Shown here piece after piece: positions 25,250-33,946 of a DNA stretch of 36,989 bases. The notes under the pieces were generated by a model. It did not search any database, was not told the DNA's origin, and was given only the letters and a program-made list of their open reading frames with translations. Position numbers and translations under genes: made by a program. Each line of letters opens with the position of its first letter. Position 1 is the first letter of the stretch. This stretch comes from Nereida sp965655635 (GTDB taxonomy: Bacteria; Pseudomonadota; Alphaproteobacteria; Rhodobacterales; Rhodobacteraceae), in contig NZ_CBFHHE010000021.1 in assembly GCF_965655635.1 (NCBI RefSeq), forward strand, positions 1 through 36,989, read 5' to 3'.

Positions 25250-27466
25250 TCAGTGCTGGGTGTCTTGACGCTCGACGGTGAAGAAAAAGTCGTCCGGATG
25301 GTCTTGAAAAACCACGTCATCAGGCACGTTTTCTGGTCCGCCTAAGAACACGTTTGCTCCGAAGTGTTTGTGCAGCCGGCCCAGACGTTCCATGCGTGGG
25401 CTGGTAATTTCGGTGTAGAACTTCTCGAACGTATCTGAGTTGCGGAGCGCTTTAATTTTGTCGCGGTGCGCACGAACGCACGCGTTATGCTGCGCCGAAA
25501 TTTCGGGGTCCGACAGCATCTGCGCAAGCTCCGCTTTCAGGCGGGGCACCATGCGCAGGATTGAGGTATTTTCCTCTTCGTTGTTATTTATTCGAAACCA
25601 ATAGGCGAGGCTCTGATCGCGATCGACATGATTGACGCGGCCACGGTCGCGCTTGACCAAAAAGCTTTCAGCGGATCGCACCGCATAGTGGTTCAAGGAG
25701 ACCAGATTGTATCCATAGGTATCGGACGTTGAACGCCATGTGTTGCGAAAACTGTCCTGTGGCATCGGCCGGGCCGAGCCGTTCACCCACCGCAAATTAT
25801 CTTTGAGCTGTGGCCGCAATCCTTTCGGTCGGTGAACACCGAGTTTTTTGAAAATGCCATCTTGGCGAAACAGGGTTTTAAACCCCCATGCTTGGTGCGG
25901 TTTATTAGCGAATTCGCGCGCACATCGGGTGTAATTTTCGGTAAGTAGATGATCCTCAAATTGATGGATTTCAGCGTTGCCAAACAAGCGCCATGTCATG
26001 CTGATCATGTTCGCATCAGGCACGGCGTCAAACATAGCGCCAAGCGTGCCGTTACCAGTGTGAACGCAAATGAATTCGTCCACATCCATTGATACGGCCC
26101 ACGCGGAGTTTTGAACAATCGCCTCTTTCTCCGATGCAGCGAGGGCCGCGTGCTGTGGCTTTAGATTAGTGCCCTTAAACGGATTTTCGCGGTGTTGCAG
26201 ATAGCCTTTTGCTTGGAGCAGATCCAGAAACGTGTCCGTTCCATCATCACAATCGTTGGTGTAGACAATGAAGTTCTCAACGCCGATTGCGCGATGATAA
26301 GCGATCCATTCAAGAATAAACGGCCCTTCGTTTTTCATGCAGGTTACGATCACCGTAGATCGATCGTTCGGATTCCGCTTACGCAGTTTTTCAGCAGGGA
26401 CGCGGACCGGGGACGCCCCCCAAGCCTGCTGTGATAATGCCAGCAAGTGTGGGTCCTCAACCAGCGAGGTTTTTGGCACAATAGCGCTGATGTTCTTGTG
26501 GCGATGGCGCATATTCATGCAATTGTAATAAAGCATCGCCTGCGCGGGGTCTGCATCCGCGCCGACAACGCGGATCATCCGCCAGACCGTATCGGGACCG
26601 GTGATTGATGGCGCGACACACCAGCGTTTCTTGGCTTTGTTGGTATCGAATTGCACGCATGTATGATCGCTGAAATGGGGGGCGTTGCCCGGGCGAACGC
26701 GCCACGGAAAACATCGCCGCCCCGCTAAGGTAATGACACCACCTTGTGTTGATACGGCCGCGTCGAAAATATTCTTGCCATCAACGGGTGCTAGCAGATC
26801 GCAAATTTCAATGTTTGCGACAGCCCGTGCTTTGGCCAGAAAGCGTGTCTTAGCGATTTCATAGATTAACAGCTCTCCAAGTGGGCTATCCCAAAGCGAC
26901 GGCGGCGGAATTTTCATCCGGTCTTTGCCGGGGGCCGTTGGCGCGCAATAAGGGTGAGTTTCTGCTGGTAGAGTCGCGTCACCCCAAGGCAGCGGGCTGC
27001 GTAGGACCACAACGCGGGTCAAACCCACTACTGAGCGCAAAGCGTCATCAAGAAGTGGGTCATTGGGCGCGCGGTCAACAATCAGGGCCGCCTGTGCGCC
27101 GTGGTGTTCATGGTGATAGGTAAGCCAGTCGACAACGTCTTGTAGGCTTTCGCTGTTGCGTACTGAAAGCAATGTATTGAGGCCATCAAATAGCTCCGTT
27201 TCAACTTTTGATGGCGTGAAAAGTGGTGAGCCCAACAGGGGTAGGGCGTTGCTATCGCTGGTGCCGCGCACCAAGAGGCCTTCGCCTATACTGCGCACAT
27301 CGTCGATAGGATACTCAGGCGTTGAAATCACGGCTTCCACGTTCGTGCCGCGGGCGAAATACGTGCGCGAAACACCATCGTCGACCACTTGATCCAATAC
27401 GCGAACGGTACCGTTGGGCGTGGCAACATCCTTCGCGGGTAGGGTGCGAAACAGAAGGTCAGTCAT
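25250..27466 (-). CDS. Glycosyltransferase, GT2-like (Glyco_tranf_2_4), with extra N-terminal region
   Basis: This is a 738-residue protein. The C-terminal part (from about residue 370) is a GT-A fold transferase of the GT2-like type: TCMKNEGPFILEWIAYHRAIG, then NDCDDGTDTFLDLL, the DxD-type site in SMDVDEFICV (about 460), and MTWRLFGN. The 370-residue N-terminal region includes a weaker copy of the same opening (LLSVRNSESLQDVVDWLTYHHEHHGAQAALIV in two parts: about residues 90-105 and 106-121) and may be a degenerate second GT domain. No membrane segment is clear, and the sugar and acceptor are unknown. Its ATG overlaps the stop of the upstream interrupted GT gene by 8 bases (ATGACTGA). Confidence 0.82.
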   Translation of the reverse strand: MTDLLFRTLPAKDVATPNGTVRVLDQVVDDGVSRTYFARGTNVEAVISTPEYPIDDVRSIGEGLLVRGTSDSNALPLLGSPLFTPSKVETELFDGLNTLLSVRNSESLQDVVDWLTYHHEHHGAQAALIVDRAPNDPLLDDALRSVVGLTRVVVLRSPLPWGDATLPAETHPYCAPTAPGKDRMKIPPPSLWDSPLGELLIYEIAKTRFLAKARAVANIEICDLLAPVDGKNIFDAAVSTQGGVITLAGRRCFPWRVRPGNAPHFSDHTCVQFDTNKAKKRWCVAPSITGPDTVWRMIRVVGADADPAQAMLYYNCMNMRHRHKNISAIVPKTSLVEDPHLLALSQQAWGASPVRVPAEKLRKRNPNDRSTVIVTCMKNEGPFILEWIAYHRAIGVENFIVYTNDCDDGTDTFLDLLQAKGYLQHRENPFKGTNLKPQHAALAASEKEAIVQNSAWAVSMDVDEFICVHTGNGTLGAMFDAVPDANMISMTWRLFGNAEIHQFEDHLLTENYTRCAREFANKPHQAWGFKTLFRQDGIFKKLGVHRPKGLRPQLKDNLRWVNGSARPMPQDSFRNTWRSTSDTYGYNLVSLNHYAVRSAESFLVKRDRGRVNHVDRDQSLAYWFRINNNEEENTSILRMVPRLKAELAQMLSDPEISAQHNACVRAHRDKIKALRNSDTFEKFYTEITSPRMERLGRLHKHFGANVFLGGPENVPDDVVFQDHPDDFFFTVERQDTQH

Positions 27467-28469
27467 TTTGATGGGCCCGCTGTAAACGATGTAAATGCGC
27501 CTGGGCCATTTCGGCCTTCGGCGCTGATGAACTGCCCGCAAGTATCAACTGCCAATATCGCGGCACTGCGTCCGCGTCCTGCATCAATGCCTTGAAAGTA
27601 CGTCGGTGCCAGTTTTGTGCGCGCGTCTCTATGTTCAAAATCTCTGGGGTCTCAATTCCGCTTCTGTCCGGAGGCGGGAGAGGATTATGGGTTTCGTCGT
27701 TCCAATTGCGGCTGACCCAATAACCAACATCAATATCGCGCTCCATCTTGTTCGGCAGGCCACGTTGCGCCTTAAGCATGAACTCTTCGGTTGAACGAAC
27801 TGAATAATGGTTCAGTTGCACAAGCGGGCGCGGGCAATCGTTGCCGAACAAATTGATCCTTCCGTTTGATGTCGCAAATTTATTGAGTAACGGGTTTAGG
27901 CCGTTGTCTACCCATGTTGCGGCTTTGTTTTTGATCGGTTTGGGCCGGTGGATGCCCGGCTCACGAAAAGCACTGCGCCGGAAGAGAGTTTTGAAAAAAT
28001 GCGCAAGCGGTAGCGCGATGTCGCGCGGTGCGGATTGCGTAAAGCGGCTCGTTACCGGTTCAAACGATATGTCGTGCCGCCCTGCGTTTCCAAACAGGCG
28101 CCAAGGCATGGCGATTGCGTCTGCACCATCTGCGCGTTGGATCAAATCCCGCAGGTTTTTGACCCCTTTCGAAAGGCAGATATACTCATCAACGTCGATG
28201 AATATGATCCAGTCGGCCGCATGATATGCAGGGTCTTATGCGGCGGCTTTCAGCGCTTGCCATTGAAGTGTTCGCGCGCCTTCATGTGTTTGTCGGTGAT
28301 GGGTCAGCCAGCCCTTAGTGGCACATTCATCAAGCAGCTGATCCGTGCCATCTTCGCAATCGTTTGAGAACGCCAGAACGTGGTCAACCCCAATGGCGCG
28401 CAGATGTGCCAGCCAGTCAACAAGGTATGGCCCCTCGTTCTTGACGCAGGTAATTGCGAGTATGTTCAT
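27459..28469 (-). pseudogene. GT2-like glycosyltransferase interrupted by an in-frame TAA
   Basis: The gene reads well from ATG 28469 (MNILAITCVKNEGPYLVDWL, then FSNDCEDGTDQLLDECATKG) but meets a TAA at 28236-28238, codon 78, just after LKAAA. Without changing frame the similarity resumes immediately (DPAYHAADWIIFIDVDEY), including the metal-binding DVDE site, and runs on to a TGA at 27459-27461. The whole frame is about 336 codons, normal for the family, and it is a paralogue of the C-terminal half of its downstream neighbour (shared WRLFGNA and LNHYSVRS). One base change (AAA, GAA or CAA to TAA) explains the break. It may be a pseudogene or a sequence error; a frameshift is ruled out by frame continuity. 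Confidence 0.85.
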
Positions 28470-28497
28470 CGAATGCCTTCGTGGCTTGCTGCTCGTT

Positions 28498-28559
28498 ACT
28501 GGCATGATGATAGCGAACCTTGCTACAAAACGACAACCTTTGTTCCTTAAAATGCCAGT
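28498..28559. repeat. 8-base inverted repeat in a divergent promoter region
   Basis: ACTGGCAT (28498-28505) and ATGCCAGT (28552-28559) are exact reverse complements 46 bases apart, in the 198-base region between the two divergent glycosyltransferase genes. It may be a paired regulator site or chance. A second small hairpin (AGCGCC 28628-28633 with GGCGCT 28639-28644) lies 24 bases upstream of the plus-strand gene. Confidence 0.35.
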
Positions 28560-28667
28560 TAAATGCCTTGCTTTGGTAACAAACAGTTGGTGAAGTAGCG
28601 GTAGTTGATGAGTACCCACGTATGAAAAGCGCCACAGGGGCGCTGGCTTGAGTGGGCGAGGTGGTGT

Positions 28668-29675
28668 GTGTCCGAACTTCCCAAAATAGCCAGCCTGTGG
28701 ATTGGTGGCCGTCTTTCATGGCTTGAGCAGTTGTGCCTGAAAAGCTTCGCGGATGCGGGGCATGAGACCACTTTGTATAGTTACAGCCCCATTGAGAACG
28801 TGCCCGACGGTGTGAAGGCTGCTGATGCGGAAGAAATTTTTCCGGCCGAACCGATTTACCGCCATGCGCGCACAGGATCCCCCGCGATCCATGCGGATTT
28901 ATGGCGGCTGAACATGATCAAGCAAACTGGTCAGGTGTGGGTTGACGCGGATATGTATTGCTGGCGTCCTTTTTACATTGCGGGTGGGCATATTTTTGGC
29001 TGGGAAAAACCCAATCTTGTGTGCAACGCGGTGTTGGGCCTGCCGCAAGATAGCCCCGCGCCTGATCTGATGTTGGCATTTTTCAAAGATGAATATGCGA
29101 TTGGTCCATGGCTTAAGCCGTGGCAGCAAAAAGAGTTGCAGGCAGAAAAAGATGCGGGCCGAGCCGTTCACATGACAGAGCAAAATTGGGGCTTCACCTG
29201 ACCTGCGGCAGTGACATATTTCCTCAAGCAGACCGGTGAAGTTGACAAAGCCCAGCCTGAGACGGGCTTTTATCCAATCAGTTTTCCAGATCGAAATCAC
29301 ATGATCATGTCGCGGTTCGATATTGAAGAGCGTCTAACAGAAGGTACTTACGGGGTGCACTTTTGGGCCCGTCGTATGAAGCCACGGCTTGAGGAGGAAG
29401 AGGGCGGCATTCCGCGCAGGGGAAGCTTTATGGCGGGCTTGATCGACAAGCACGCGATAAAGCCTGATATTGCGCCAATTCCAACGAAGATTGTGACCGC
29501 ACCTGCCATTGCGAGCGACCCTGACGGATGTGCACAGATTGCTTTGGCTGCACTTGCCAAAGATGCCTCAATCGATGCGTTAAGTCGTAAATACCGCGTT
29601 GAGAAGTCCTTCATCAAAGATTGCCGAGACACGCTTGTCCGTGGCGCGCCATCACTTTTCAAAACGGGATCTTGA
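28668..29675 (+). pseudogene. GT32-like sugar transferase interrupted by an in-frame TGA
   Basis: The gene starts at GTG 28668 (GAGG six bases upstream) and encodes a DxD-containing sugar transferase: IHADLWRLNMIKQTGQVWVD with DADMYCWRPF (Asp93 and Asp95), resembling GT32-type or capsular glycosyltransferases. A TGA at 29199-29201 (codon 178) follows NWGFT. The same frame continues as PAAVTYFLKQTGEVDKAQ and runs to a TGA at 29673-29675. Relatives usually have Gly-Pro at this position, so GGA to TGA would explain it. The downstream half alone starts weakly at GTG 29211. The last 100 residues include a helix-turn-helix-like stretch. It may be a pseudogene or a sequence error. The next gene starts 3 bases downstream. 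Confidence 0.82.
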
Positions 29676-29677
29676 TA

Positions 29678-30628
29678 ATGGCGGATGATCTTAGGACGCC
29701 GCAAGAACCTGAAGTAAGCAAAGGTGATTGGCGCGCAGAGCTTGCGCACTTGGATGCGGAACGTGGTTTTTATGAAGAGATCGGCGCGGAGCATACGAGC
29801 TTGTTTGTTCGAGGTGATGGTTCAGGATCCAAGACGTTGATCGTTACTTTTGAAAACCTTGACCATGTATTTGAGGGCGCGGATGATCGAATGCCGTGGG
29901 GTTATGATTTTGTGACATCGCGAGGGTGGTCGATGCTTGGGATGATGGCCCATGGGTGGACATGGTGCCGCGATGAGCATGTGTTCGATTTCTTTGATCG
30001 GCTTCAGGCCGAAGGCTTCTTCGAACAGTTCGATAATGTCGTATTTTACGGCGCATCCATGGGGGCCTATGCTGCATCCGTGTTTTGCGCCGCCGCGCCG
30101 GGCTCAACGGCGATTTTGCTCAGCCCGCAAGCCACACTGTCGCGCGATGTTGCGGCGTGGGAAACGCGGTACCGTAAAGCATGGGCACGTAGCTATTCCG
30201 GGCGGTACGCCTATGGTCCGGATCAAGTAGAAAATGCGAACCGCGTGCATCTTTTCTATGACCCCCGAGAACCGCTTGATGCGATGCATGCGGCACTTTT
30301 TCGGGGCCACAACATCACTAAGTACCACTGTCGGTTCATGGGGCACCGTATCGCGTCACTCTGGATGCGGATGGGTGTTTTGAAGCAGGTTGTGATGGGC
30401 TGCGTAGACGGCACGATGAACCGGCAAATGTTTTATAAATTGATGCGTGCCCGCCTGCTTGCTGTGCGGTACCAACAAGAGATGCTGCGGCGTTTGCAAC
30501 AGCTTGACCGGCCTTGGCTTGTCGCGAATTACACCCGTGCAGTACTAAATACCCGCGGGGGCCCCAAGTTTCGCCGTGCGCTTGCGAAAGCCGAAGCGCA
30601 GCTTATTGCCCAAAAACGAGGCAAATAA
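29678..30628 (+). CDS. Alpha/beta-hydrolase-fold protein in the glycan cluster
   Basis: This is a 316-residue protein that I cannot name with certainty. The fold-typical nucleophile elbow is FYGASMGAYAA (GASMG at residues 125-129, Ser127), preceded by a strand (LIVTFENL) and followed by ILLSPQ. A candidate acid lies in FYDPREPLDAMH and a candidate His in FMGHRIASL (about 228). The gene follows the interrupted GT32-like gene with a 2-base gap, so it belongs to the same operon, and a role in modifying or releasing glycan is inferred. Some relatives appear to be annotated as phosphosulfate reductases, which I find unsupported because no CxxC or nucleotide-binding loop is visible. Confidence 0.65.
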   Translation: MADDLRTPQEPEVSKGDWRAELAHLDAERGFYEEIGAEHTSLFVRGDGSGSKTLIVTFENLDHVFEGADDRMPWGYDFVTSRGWSMLGMMAHGWTWCRDEHVFDFFDRLQAEGFFEQFDNVVFYGASMGAYAASVFCAAAPGSTAILLSPQATLSRDVAAWETRYRKAWARSYSGRYAYGPDQVENANRVHLFYDPREPLDAMHAALFRGHNITKYHCRFMGHRIASLWMRMGVLKQVVMGCVDGTMNRQMFYKLMRARLLAVRYQQEMLRRLQQLDRPWLVANYTRAVLNTRGGPKFRRALAKAEAQLIAQKRGK

Positions 30629-30754
30629 TTCTGCTTTATGCTTTGGCCCAAAAAGCTTGGAACTATCCTAAGCTTGCCTGTTGCCAAATGTGGTTAAACA
30701 AGTTTCACTCTTAATTCGTCGTCATTGACATGACCGTTTTTGGGAGGAAACAAG

Positions 30755-31765
30755 ATGAACAAACTACTACAACGCACCGCGATCGCAGCCCTGTCGTTGG
30801 CATTTGCTGGTGAGGCTCTTGCGACTGAATGGAATGTCTCGCTGTGGGGCAAACGCCGCGCCTTTACCGAGCACGTCGAAAAGCTCGCTGAATTGGTCAG
30901 CGAGAAAACAGGCGGTGAGTTTACACTCAACATCAGCTACGGCGGCCTGTCCAAGAACCGTGAAAATCTTGATGGCATCAGCATCGGTGCATTCGAAATG
31001 GCACAATTCTGCGCCGGTTATCACCGCGATAAAAACCCGTCGATCACTGTTTTGGAATTGCCGTTTCTTGGCGTAAGCAGCCTTGAGCAAGAGCGCGAAA
31101 TCTCGCAGGCGCTCTATCAACAGCCTGCGGTCCAAGAGGATTTGGCCCGTTGGAACGCGACCCTTTTGATGCCTTCGCCACTACCACAGTACAACATTGT
31201 GGGTGTCGGTGATGCGCCAAAAACACTTGCGGCCTACGAAGGTCTGAGTGTTCGCGCCACGGGCGGGATCGGCAAAGCCATGGAAGCCGTCGGCGCTGTG
31301 CCTACATCTATGTCAGCGACCGAAGTACGTCAGGCCATGGACAGTGGCGTCGTTAAGGCGGTCAGCTTTGCGCCCCACGCGCATATGTCATTTGGCACTA
31401 TTGAGAACGCCAAATGGTGGACCACAAACCTGAACCCGGGCACAGTCAACTGCCCAGTGGTTGCAAATACTGATGCGCTGAATGATTTGTCTGATGCGCA
31501 CCGCGCGGCACTTTTGGGCTCGATCGACGAGGCGCTTGATCACTACATCGCCACATATAACGGTGCGACAATGGACGCTTGGGGTCCAGCTTTGGATGAG
31601 CGCGGTATTGAGCGCGTGACATATTCCGACAGCGAACTAGCGGCGTTCAAAGACAAAGTGGCAGGCCCCGCGGCGGCATCTTGGGTTGCAGACAACACCG
31701 CCAAAGGTTTGCCTGCGCAGGAGTTGCTCGATTTTGTGTCAGGCATGATTTCAAGCGGTAGCTAA
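30755..31765 (+). CDS. dctP: TRAP transporter substrate-binding protein
   Basis: This is a 336-residue periplasmic binding protein of the DctP family. The signal peptide (MNKLLQRTAIAALSLAFAGE, cleaved after ALA near residue 23) is followed by the domain typical of DctP (EHVEKLAELVSEKTGGEFTL, then the central GVGDAPKTLAAYEGLSVRA region with the substrate-contacting Arg). The start at 30755 follows GGGAGG; the TTG at 30740 is discarded. The substrate is an organic acid or related anion but is not predictable. It is the first gene of dctPQM. Upstream (30629-30754) I see no convincing promoter. Confidence 0.93.
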   Translation: MNKLLQRTAIAALSLAFAGEALATEWNVSLWGKRRAFTEHVEKLAELVSEKTGGEFTLNISYGGLSKNRENLDGISIGAFEMAQFCAGYHRDKNPSITVLELPFLGVSSLEQEREISQALYQQPAVQEDLARWNATLLMPSPLPQYNIVGVGDAPKTLAAYEGLSVRATGGIGKAMEAVGAVPTSMSATEVRQAMDSGVVKAVSFAPHAHMSFGTIENAKWWTTNLNPGTVNCPVVANTDALNDLSDAHRAALLGSIDEALDHYIATYNGATMDAWGPALDERGIERVTYSDSELAAFKDKVAGPAAASWVADNTAKGLPAQELLDFVSGMISSGS

Positions 31766-31783
31766 GCGCGACGTATGAGTTAA

Positions 31784-31820
31784 GCACCTCGCGCAAAATA
31801 CCCGCGCGGGGTGCATTTTT
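31784..31820 (+). terminator. Hairpin with T-tract between dctP and dctQ
   Basis: GCACC (31784-31788) and CGCG pair with CGCG and GGTGC (31810-31814), followed by ATTTTTG. It is a good intrinsic-terminator shape, lying inside the TRAP operon before dctQ (start 31878). Partial termination here would give more binding protein than permease, a known feature of binding-protein transporters. It could also stabilise the dctP message. Confidence 0.75.
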
Positions 31821-31877
31821 GCCAGACATTGCAGTTGGCAGTTATTTCAAGAATTTTATCCGCTGAGGGAGATACCG

Positions 31878-32528
31878 ATGGCTGGCGCAGTAAATGTGAC
31901 AACCGACACTTCCGTTTTGAGCCGCCTTGATCAGCAGCTTTTGAAAGCTGAGCGGGTCTTGGCCCTTTGCAGCGGTCTGGCCGTCTTTGGCCTTATGGTG
32001 TTGGCTGTTGTTTCAGTTAGCGGACGGAATTTCTTCAACGCGCCCGTGCCGGGCTACGTTGATTATATTGAGCAAGCCATGCCGCTAATCGCGTTTATGG
32101 GTGTCGCCTACACACAGCGCGACGGTGGCCACATCCGAATGGATATGTTGGTCGGCGCGTTGAAAGGGCGGTTTCTTTATGCGGTTGAGTTAATCACGAC
32201 ACTGCTGATTTTAATCCTGATGGTCCTATTAGTTTGGGGCACTTGGGCGCACTTCCAACGCAGTTTTGATTTCGGATCCCCGATGTGGAGCCGCGATAGC
32301 TCAATGGATATTGCGCTCCCTATTTGGCCCGCGAAACTTTTGGCACCAGTTGCCTTTTCTGTTCTGTCAGCGCGTCTGGCGCTTCAGGTTTGGGGGTATG
32401 GGCGCGCGGTCGTGACTGGGCATGCGGTGGCGGTGCCGCTTCCGATTGACGCGGCCACGGCTGCTGCACTTGAAGCAAAAGCTGTTGAAACGAACGACCG
32501 TAAGGAGGCCGGACATGGAACCGATTGA
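31878..32528 (+). CDS. dctQ: TRAP transporter small permease subunit
   Basis: This is a 216-residue inner-membrane protein with four membrane helices, the DctQ component. The first helix region (ALCSGLAVFGLMVLAVVSVSGR) is followed by the family phrase YVDYIEQAMPLIAFMGVAYTQ, then RDGGHIRMDML, then a further helix LITTLLILILMVLLVWGTWA. The C-terminal extension is hydrophilic and basic (about residues 180-216). The start follows GGGA. Its 3' end overlaps dctM by 14 bases, so the two permease subunits are translationally coupled. Confidence 0.9.
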   Translation: MAGAVNVTTDTSVLSRLDQQLLKAERVLALCSGLAVFGLMVLAVVSVSGRNFFNAPVPGYVDYIEQAMPLIAFMGVAYTQRDGGHIRMDMLVGALKGRFLYAVELITTLLILILMVLLVWGTWAHFQRSFDFGSPMWSRDSSMDIALPIWPAKLLAPVAFSVLSARLALQVWGYGRAVVTGHAVAVPLPIDAATAAALEAKAVETNDRKEAGHGTD

Positions 32529-33915
32529 GATCGGCCTTTGGGTCACGGGTGCAATGCTGGTGGTGGTGGTGCTTGGCATGCGGGTTGCGTTTGCTGCTGC
32601 CATGGCGGGCATGGTTGGGCTTGTTTGGATATTCTGGGCCAAGAAAGGTATGGCGCCAGATCAATTCATGTGGGCGCTGCAGGTTGCTTCCAAAACCGCC
32701 GGTCAGGTGCCGCACTCAAAAGTCAGCTCGCAGGCGCTTAGCCTCATTCCTACATTCATCATGATCGGTTATTTGGCGTATCACGCAGGCCTGACCAAGG
32801 CGCTCTTCGAGGCAGCTAAGCGGTGGATCGCATGGGTGCCCGGTGGCTTGGCTGTATCCACCATCTTTGCCACAGCTGGCTTTGCTGCCGTATCTGGTGC
32901 GTCGGTAGCGACTGCTGCGGTCTTTGCGCGGATCGCCATCCCAGAAATGCTCAAGATCGGTTATGACAAACGCTTTGCGGCTGGTGTGGTGGCTGCTGGT
33001 GGTACGTTGGCCAGCCTCATTCCGCCCTCCGCAATTTTGGTGATCTACGCCATTATTGTTGAACAGGACGTGGGTAAGTTATTGCTTGCGGGGTTCATCC
33101 CTGGTGTCTTTAGCGCGATCGTATACGCTATTTTGATCATCGGCATGGCATTAACAATCAAGGGATTCGGCCCGCCCGTACGCGGCTTTACGTGGGGCCA
33201 GCGTTTTGCGTCATTGCCACCGGCGTTGCCGATTATCTTCGTCGTCGTGATCATCATTATGTTCGTCTATAACCCGTTTGGCGGCGACGCTTGGGGGACG
33301 CCAACCGAAGGTGGTGCCATTGGCGCGTTCGTTGTCTTCCTTATGGCCGTTTATCGCGGAATGCGCTGGCCCGAATTGAAGGCGGCGCTGTTGGAAACGG
33401 CGAAGCTGAGCGTGATGATCTTTACCATTATTTGGGGCGTTTTGATCTACGTCCGCTTTCTTGGTTTTGCGGATCTGCCCGGTGCGTTTGCGGACTGGAT
33501 TACCAGTCTACCTTATGAGCCGATGGCGATTTTGATCTGTATTTTGCTGGCTTATGCGGTGTTGGGCATGTTTATGGATGCGATCGGGATGCTTTTGTTG
33601 ACGCTGCCCGTTGTTTATCCAGCGGTGATGGCCCTGAACGGCGGTGAAGCCGTTTCTGCAGCTGACAGTTCGTTTGGTATGTCTGGGCCGATGTGCGCGA
33701 TTTGGTTCGGGATTTTGGTGGTAAAAATGGCCGAATTTTGCCTGATCACACCGCCTATTGGTTTGAACTGCTTTGTGGTTGCGGGCGTACGTGACGACAT
33801 CAGCGTGCAAGACGTTTTCAAGGGCGTTACCCCGTTCTTCATCGCTGATGCCATCACAATTGGTTTGCTGGTCACCTTCCCGTGGATTGTGCTGTGGCTG
33901 CCTTCATTGGTGTAG
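32515..33915 (+). CDS. dctM: TRAP transporter large permease subunit
   Basis: This is a 466-residue permease with about 12 membrane helices, the DctM component that drives solute import by a sodium or proton gradient. Family phrases are VLGMRVAFAAAMAGMVGLVW, SALSLIPTFIMIGYLAYHAG (as QALSLIPTF), FAAVSGASVATAAVFARIAI, GGTLASLIPPSAILVIYAII and ITPPIGLNCFVVAGV. ATG 32515 follows a strong AAGGAGG site; the longer frame from 32422 overlaps dctQ too far. It ends 31 bases before the convergent znuA stop. Confidence 0.95.
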   Translation: MEPIEIGLWVTGAMLVVVVLGMRVAFAAAMAGMVGLVWIFWAKKGMAPDQFMWALQVASKTAGQVPHSKVSSQALSLIPTFIMIGYLAYHAGLTKALFEAAKRWIAWVPGGLAVSTIFATAGFAAVSGASVATAAVFARIAIPEMLKIGYDKRFAAGVVAAGGTLASLIPPSAILVIYAIIVEQDVGKLLLAGFIPGVFSAIVYAILIIGMALTIKGFGPPVRGFTWGQRFASLPPALPIIFVVVIIIMFVYNPFGGDAWGTPTEGGAIGAFVVFLMAVYRGMRWPELKAALLETAKLSVMIFTIIWGVLIYVRFLGFADLPGAFADWITSLPYEPMAILICILLAYAVLGMFMDAIGMLLLTLPVVYPAVMALNGGEAVSAADSSFGMSGPMCAIWFGILVVKMAEFCLITPPIGLNCFVVAGVRDDISVQDVFKGVTPFFIADAITIGLLVTFPWIVLWLPSLV

Positions 33916-33924
33916 GGTCACGGA

Positions 33925-33936
33925 GCAGGTGCCTGC
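33925..33936. repeat. 12-base perfect palindrome between dctM and znuA
   Basis: GCAGGTGCCTGC is a perfect palindrome between the converging dctM and znuA stops. It lacks a T-tract. It may help terminate both transcripts or may be incidental. Confidence 0.35.
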
Positions 33937-33946
33937 GAGCCCTTCG

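Noticed and set aside
28236..28238. Frameshift as the cause of the split GT2-like gene
   Set aside because: Positions on both sides are in the same frame, so only a substitution is needed.
29199..29201. TGA as a selenocysteine or programmed readthrough codon
   Set aside because: The residue expected here is Gly before Pro, not Cys; no nearby stem-loop or selenoprotein context was recognised.
30629..30754. Promoter for dctPQM, including a pair of AAGCTT sites
   Set aside because: No convincing -35/-10 pair at proper spacing could be fixed by eye.
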